A stretch of DNA of 64,000 nt from Microbacterium esteraromaticum (lineage in GTDB: Bacteria > Actinomycetota > Actinomycetes > Actinomycetales > Microbacteriaceae). This document shows positions 62,462-64,000 of the stretch, piece after piece; position 1 is the stretch's first letter, and every line of letters begins with the position of its first letter. Where the stretch lies: positions 2,418,001-2,482,000 of the forward strand of contig NZ_CP118100.1 in the NCBI RefSeq assembly GCF_028747645.1, in the 5' to 3' direction. The notes under the pieces are model-generated. The model worked only from the letters and a program-made list of their open reading frames with translations. It ran no database searches and had not been told where the DNA came from. Both the position numbers and the translations under genes were made by a program.

Positions 62462-63984
62462 CGCTCGCACCCGCGAACCCTGACCACCTCACGCAGCGCG
62501 ATCTGGAGCAGGCTCTCTGGGGCGCCGCCAACGCGCTGCGCGGTCCGGTCGACCCCGGCGACTTCAAGGCCTACGTGTTCCCCGTGCTGTTCTACAAGTG
62601 GATCAGCGACGTCTACGACTTCCGCCACGATGAGGCCGTCGACGATCTCGGCGACGACTGGTCGCAAGAGCAGGAAGACGAGGAGTACCAGACCTTCGTC
62701 ATCCCGGACGGCGCGCATTGGGATGAGACCTTCGAAGTCACGAAGAACTCCGGTCATGCTCTGAATAACGCACTCGTCGCCATCCAGGAGGCCAACCCCG
62801 GCAAGCTCGCCGGCGTCTTCGGCGATGTGAACTGGGCCAACCAAGAGAGACTTCCGCAGGCAGCGCTGCGCGCGCTGATGCAGGTGTTCGACAAGCTCAC
62901 GCTCGATCCCGCGCACGTCTCCGGCGACATGCTGGGGTCTGCGTACGAGTACCTGCTGCGGGAGTTCGCGGAGGCCTCGGGCAAGAAGGCCGGCGAGTTC
63001 TTCACACCCCGCCACGTGGTGCACCTGCTGGTGAAGATCCTCGACCCCCAGCCCGGTGATTCTGTGTGTGACCCGGCCTGTGGCTCGGCGGGCATGCTCG
63101 TCGAGACGGTCGAGGCCGTGAAGCTTGCCGGCGGGAACCCGCGGTCGCTGTTCCTCTACGGCCAGGAGCAGAACCTCACCACCGCCGGGATCGCGCGGAT
63201 GAACCTCTACCTGCACGGTGTGGAGGACTTCGAGATCAAGCGTGGCGACACCTTCCGGGAGCCGAAGCTGCTCGACGAAGCAGGGCGCCTGCGGAAGTTC
63301 AACGTCGTCATCGCCAACCCGCCGTTCTCGCTGAACAACTGGCCGGCTGACACCTGGGCGAAAGATCCGCACAAGCGCGCTCTGGGCGGCATTGTCCCGC
63401 CGGCGAAGAACGGGGACTGGGCGTGGATCCAGCACATGATCTCCACGATGGACGACCGCGATGGCAGAGTGGGCGTCGTCATGCCGCACGGCGTGCTCTT
63501 CCGCGGCGGCCGCGAGGCGGAGATGCGCCAGTGGGCCGTGGACAACGACAAGCTCGAAGCAGTCATCGGCCTGCCGAACAACCTCTTCTACTCGACCTCG
63601 ATCCCCGTCAGCCTGCTGATCTTCCGGTCCGAGAAGACTGCTGAGCGCAAAGACCACGTGCTGTTCATCGACGCCCGCGCCAGGTTCAAGGCCGGCAAGA
63701 ACCAGAACACCCTCAGCGAAGACGATGTCGAAGTCATCGACGCGGCCTACAAGCAGGGCTCTGACATCGACGGCGAGGGCGGACTCGCCCTGTCGCTGGT
63801 GCCGCGCGAGAAGATCCAGGAGTTCGGCTACGACCTCAACATCGGCCGGTACATCCAGGGCGAGACGAAGGCGGAAGCTGACGTGGATGCTGCGCTGGCA
63901 GCTCTGCGCGAAGCACAGGAAGCCATGGCCGCGGCGCGCACGGCGCTGGACCTGCGGCTTCGGGAAGCAGGCTTCGATGCGTGA
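62458..63984 (+). CDS. hsdM: Type I restriction-modification methyltransferase subunit
   Basis: 508 residues. N-terminal HsdM domain (DLEQALWGAANALRGPVDPGDFKAYVFPVLFYKWISDVYDF), SAM motif VCDPACGSAGMLVETVE and catalytic NPPF in VIANPPFSLNNW, with GEFFTPRHVVHLLVKIL between. Adenine-N6 methylation as the M subunit of an HsdRMS complex. ATG 62458 with gaagagaga upstream. Overlaps hsdS by 8 bases. Confidence 0.95.
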   Translation: MTLAPANPDHLTQRDLEQALWGAANALRGPVDPGDFKAYVFPVLFYKWISDVYDFRHDEAVDDLGDDWSQEQEDEEYQTFVIPDGAHWDETFEVTKNSGHALNNALVAIQEANPGKLAGVFGDVNWANQERLPQAALRALMQVFDKLTLDPAHVSGDMLGSAYEYLLREFAEASGKKAGEFFTPRHVVHLLVKILDPQPGDSVCDPACGSAGMLVETVEAVKLAGGNPRSLFLYGQEQNLTTAGIARMNLYLHGVEDFEIKRGDTFREPKLLDEAGRLRKFNVVIANPPFSLNNWPADTWAKDPHKRALGGIVPPAKNGDWAWIQHMISTMDDRDGRVGVVMPHGVLFRGGREAEMRQWAVDNDKLEAVIGLPNNLFYSTSIPVSLLIFRSEKTAERKDHVLFIDARARFKAGKNQNTLSEDDVEVIDAAYKQGSDIDGEGGLALSLVPREKIQEFGYDLNIGRYIQGETKAEADVDAALAALREAQEAMAAARTALDLRLREAGFDA

Positions 63985-64000
63985 GGGGTGGCGCGAGGTT
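63977..64000 (+). CDS. hsdS: Type I restriction-modification specificity subunit (3' partial)
   Basis: Only 8 codons are in the window: MREGWREV, the classic opening of HsdS proteins. ATG 63977 overlaps the hsdM stop by 8 bases. Identification rests on this short match plus position after hsdM. Confidence 0.75.

Overview
The window is about 64 kb of high-GC chromosome from an actinomycete, most likely a Microbacterium-like member of the Microbacteriaceae. This rests on strong G/C preference at third codon positions, frequent GTG and TTG starts, many ATGA/GTGA start-stop overlaps, gene starts that look leaderless (a TANNNT box 6-7 bases before the start codon), and families typical of actinomycetes: RskA/SigK, DipZ, TopA with a Lys/Ala-rich tail, DUF4244/TadE and DUF2510. 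Species is not determinable from the sequence alone.

Region by region. 1-2755 is the phosphate uptake operon pstC-pstA-pstB, with the start of pstC outside the window. 2783-3895 is a gene with an AbiEi-like N-terminus and a DUF559 nuclease-like C-terminus, set between two copies of a long palindrome. 3951-5689 holds a class IV aminotransferase and a conserved actinobacterial protein; between them on the plus strand is a strong candidate for an unannotated small RNA. 5758-9664 is a compact SigK module: rskA, sigK and dipZ, with a divergent fasciclin lipoprotein. After tRNA-Lys come an RpiR regulator with a coupled leader peptide and a Ugp-type ABC importer that includes an IphP-like phosphatase and a metallophosphodiesterase (10004-17220), which looks like a phosphoester scavenging unit. 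17279-20990 is a TetR-controlled ABC exporter. 21044-23707 holds a serine hydrolase, YigZ, a DUF1697 protein and a nicotinamidase. 23755-26003 is a sodium/solute symporter with a 45-residue partner and a long structured leader. After tRNA-Thr, the minus strand carries aidB-like, tetR, a TAP-like hydrolase, holB, tmk and topA, then two CNNM/CBS membrane proteins.

From about 37.4 to 51.7 kb the sequence is accessory. It has a Gly-rich Tat-exported protein, wrecks of IS481 (two), IS256 and IS21 elements, and orphan genes of unknown function: a 482-residue protein, a ribbon-helix-helix protein, a GIY-YIG protein, a PIN fragment, a 298-residue protein and a serine resolvase. The end of a tad/flp pilus cluster (DUF4244, TadE, TadE-like) is stranded here, and DUF4244 is cut at about 41210 where foreign DNA begins.

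51.75-61.1 kb is an ordered catabolic unit: ROK regulator, M81 (MlrC-like) metallopeptidase, complete Dpp-type importer and ROK kinase, most with overlapping starts and stops. The window ends with a DUF2510 membrane protein and a type I restriction-modification operon: a small HTH-like ORF, hsdM, and the first codons of hsdS.

The best candidates for undescribed biology are the DUF559 gene between matching palindromes, the small RNA at 4919-5003, the leader of the symporter gene, the leader peptide of the RpiR gene, and the unknown genes at 41.8 and 50.2 kb. None is proven by the sequence alone.
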